Assembly: GCA_023356515.1 (NCBI GenBank)
Contig: JAKQYG010000256.1
Coordinates: forward strand, 1 to 6,155
Length of the DNA: 6,155 nucleotides
DNA from: Trichodesmium sp. MAG_R04
Lineage (GTDB): Bacteria; Cyanobacteriota; Cyanobacteriia; Cyanobacteriales; Microcoleaceae
Direction: 5' to 3'
Shown in pieces: positions 5,362 through 6,155 of this stretch; position 1 is the stretch's first letter; each line of letters begins with the position of its first letter. A model generated the notes under the pieces. The model was not told where the DNA came from, ran no database searches, and saw only the letters and a program-made list of their open reading frames with translations. The translations under genes were made by a program, and so were the position numbers.

Positions 5362-6155
5362 ATGAACAATATAAAAGAAAAATTTGTAGTTACTGCTACA
5401 CAAATGCGACAAATAGAAGAACGAATATTTATTGCTGGAATGCCTATACCAGCATTAATGGAAAAAGTGGCAGGCTTAGTAACAAGAAAAATCTCAGAAT
5501 TATTAAATCCTAATATTAATGAAATAGGTATATTAGTAGGTCCTGGTCATAATGGCGGAGATGCTTTAGTTATAGCCAGAGAATTATATTTTCAAGGTTA
5601 TGAAATAATAGTTTATTGTCCTGTTTTAAAATTTAAAGAACTAACAAATGCTCATGCTAAATATCTCCAATATTTAGGAGTTAATTTTGTTGAAAATATT
5701 TCCCTGCTCAAAAATTGTGCCTTGCTCATAGATGGTTTATTTGGTTTTGGTTTAGAACGAGAAATATCTGGAGATTTAGCTGAAGGTATTAGTCAAATTA
5801 ATAGCTGGCAAAAACAGGTATTTAGTATTGACTTACCTTCGGGTATACATACAGATACAGGAGAAGTTTTAGGGACAGCTATTTGTGCTACCCACACATT
5901 TTGTTTAGGTTTATGGAAACAAGCATTTTTACAAGACCAAGCTCTAGAATATATTGGTACATCTGAATTAATTGACTTTGATATTCCCCTGGGAGATATT
6001 ACGGAAATTTTGGGAGAATTTCCTACAATTGAGAGAATTACAAAAAGATCTGCTATGGAAAATTTACCCCTACCTCGTCCCACAGCAACCTATAAATATA
6101 AAAACGGTAATTTGTTATTAATTGTAGGGTCCTATCGTTATAGTGGTGCAGCAAT
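5362..6155 (+). CDS. nnr: Bifunctional NAD(P)H-hydrate epimerase / ADP-dependent dehydratase, 3' end outside the window
   Basis: This enzyme repairs hydrated NADH and NADPH. An N-terminal YjeF_N domain interconverts the R and S hydrates, and a C-terminal ribokinase-like domain dehydrates the S form using ADP (ATP in some groups). The frame stays open for 264 codons to the window edge. The epimerase domain is complete: MRQIEER near the start (15-21), VGPGHNGGDALV (59-70), DGLFGFG (124-130) and DLPSGIHTDTG (157-167). The dehydratase domain has just begun with TATYKYKNGNLLLIVGSYRY (241-260), corresponding to the family's HKGxxGxxLVIGGS start; about half the protein is missing. The ATG at 5362 fits the usual short leader before the first helix; no strong Shine-Dalgarno is seen. 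The 284-bp gap upstream suggests its own promoter. Confidence 0.94.
   Translation, partial: MNNIKEKFVVTATQMRQIEERIFIAGMPIPALMEKVAGLVTRKISELLNPNINEIGILVGPGHNGGDALVIARELYFQGYEIIVYCPVLKFKELTNAHAKYLQYLGVNFVENISLLKNCALLIDGLFGFGLEREISGDLAEGISQINSWQKQVFSIDLPSGIHTDTGEVLGTAICATHTFCLGLWKQAFLQDQALEYIGTSELIDFDIPLGDITEILGEFPTIERITKRSAMENLPLPRPTATYKYKNGNLLLIVGSYRYSGAA

Noticed and set aside
5793..6083. 96-codon reverse frame inside nnr
   Set aside because: It is antisense to the recognisable epimerase domain and is not homologous to anything I recognise.

Overview
This looks like a cyanobacterial chromosome segment. The evidence is an AcsF-type chlorophyll cyclase, cyanobacterial-style MnmA, SPOR-repeat and Nnr proteins, and two HIP1 octamers (GCGATCGC, at 2546-2553 and 3347-3354). 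The DNA is AT-rich, with loosely packed genes and a decayed insertion sequence. This resembles filamentous marine Oscillatoriales such as the Trichodesmium/Okeania type, but the genus is my inference.

Layout: acsF (87-1163, +) encodes the oxygen-dependent Mg-protoporphyrin monomethyl ester cyclase and is followed by an intrinsic terminator. Next comes one decayed ISAs1-family insertion sequence (1290-2572). Its 18-bp terminal inverted repeats are identical and a near-perfect 10-bp target duplication flanks it. Its transposase (minus strand) is broken by frameshifts and stop codons. The stretch 2583-3064 has no intact gene. It holds three dyads and a 29-codon helix-turn-helix relic. mnmA (3065-4144, -) encodes the tRNA 2-thiouridylase. 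Divergent from it, 84 bp away, is a gene for an exported protein with two SPOR-like repeats (4229-5077, +). A 284-bp spacer follows, then the 5' part of a bifunctional NAD(P)H-hydrate repair gene (nnr, 5362 to the window end, +).

The intact genes are housekeeping: pigment synthesis, tRNA modification, a probable envelope protein and cofactor repair. They do not form an obvious operon; spacing and orientation suggest separate transcription units. I see no CRISPR array, tRNA, rRNA, defence island or convincing undescribed system. The most informative part is the insertion-sequence fossil, whose ends, target site and inactivating lesions can all be read directly. Also notable are its insertion into a small hairpin, two frameshifts at matching A7 runs, and a concentric dyad near its left end.
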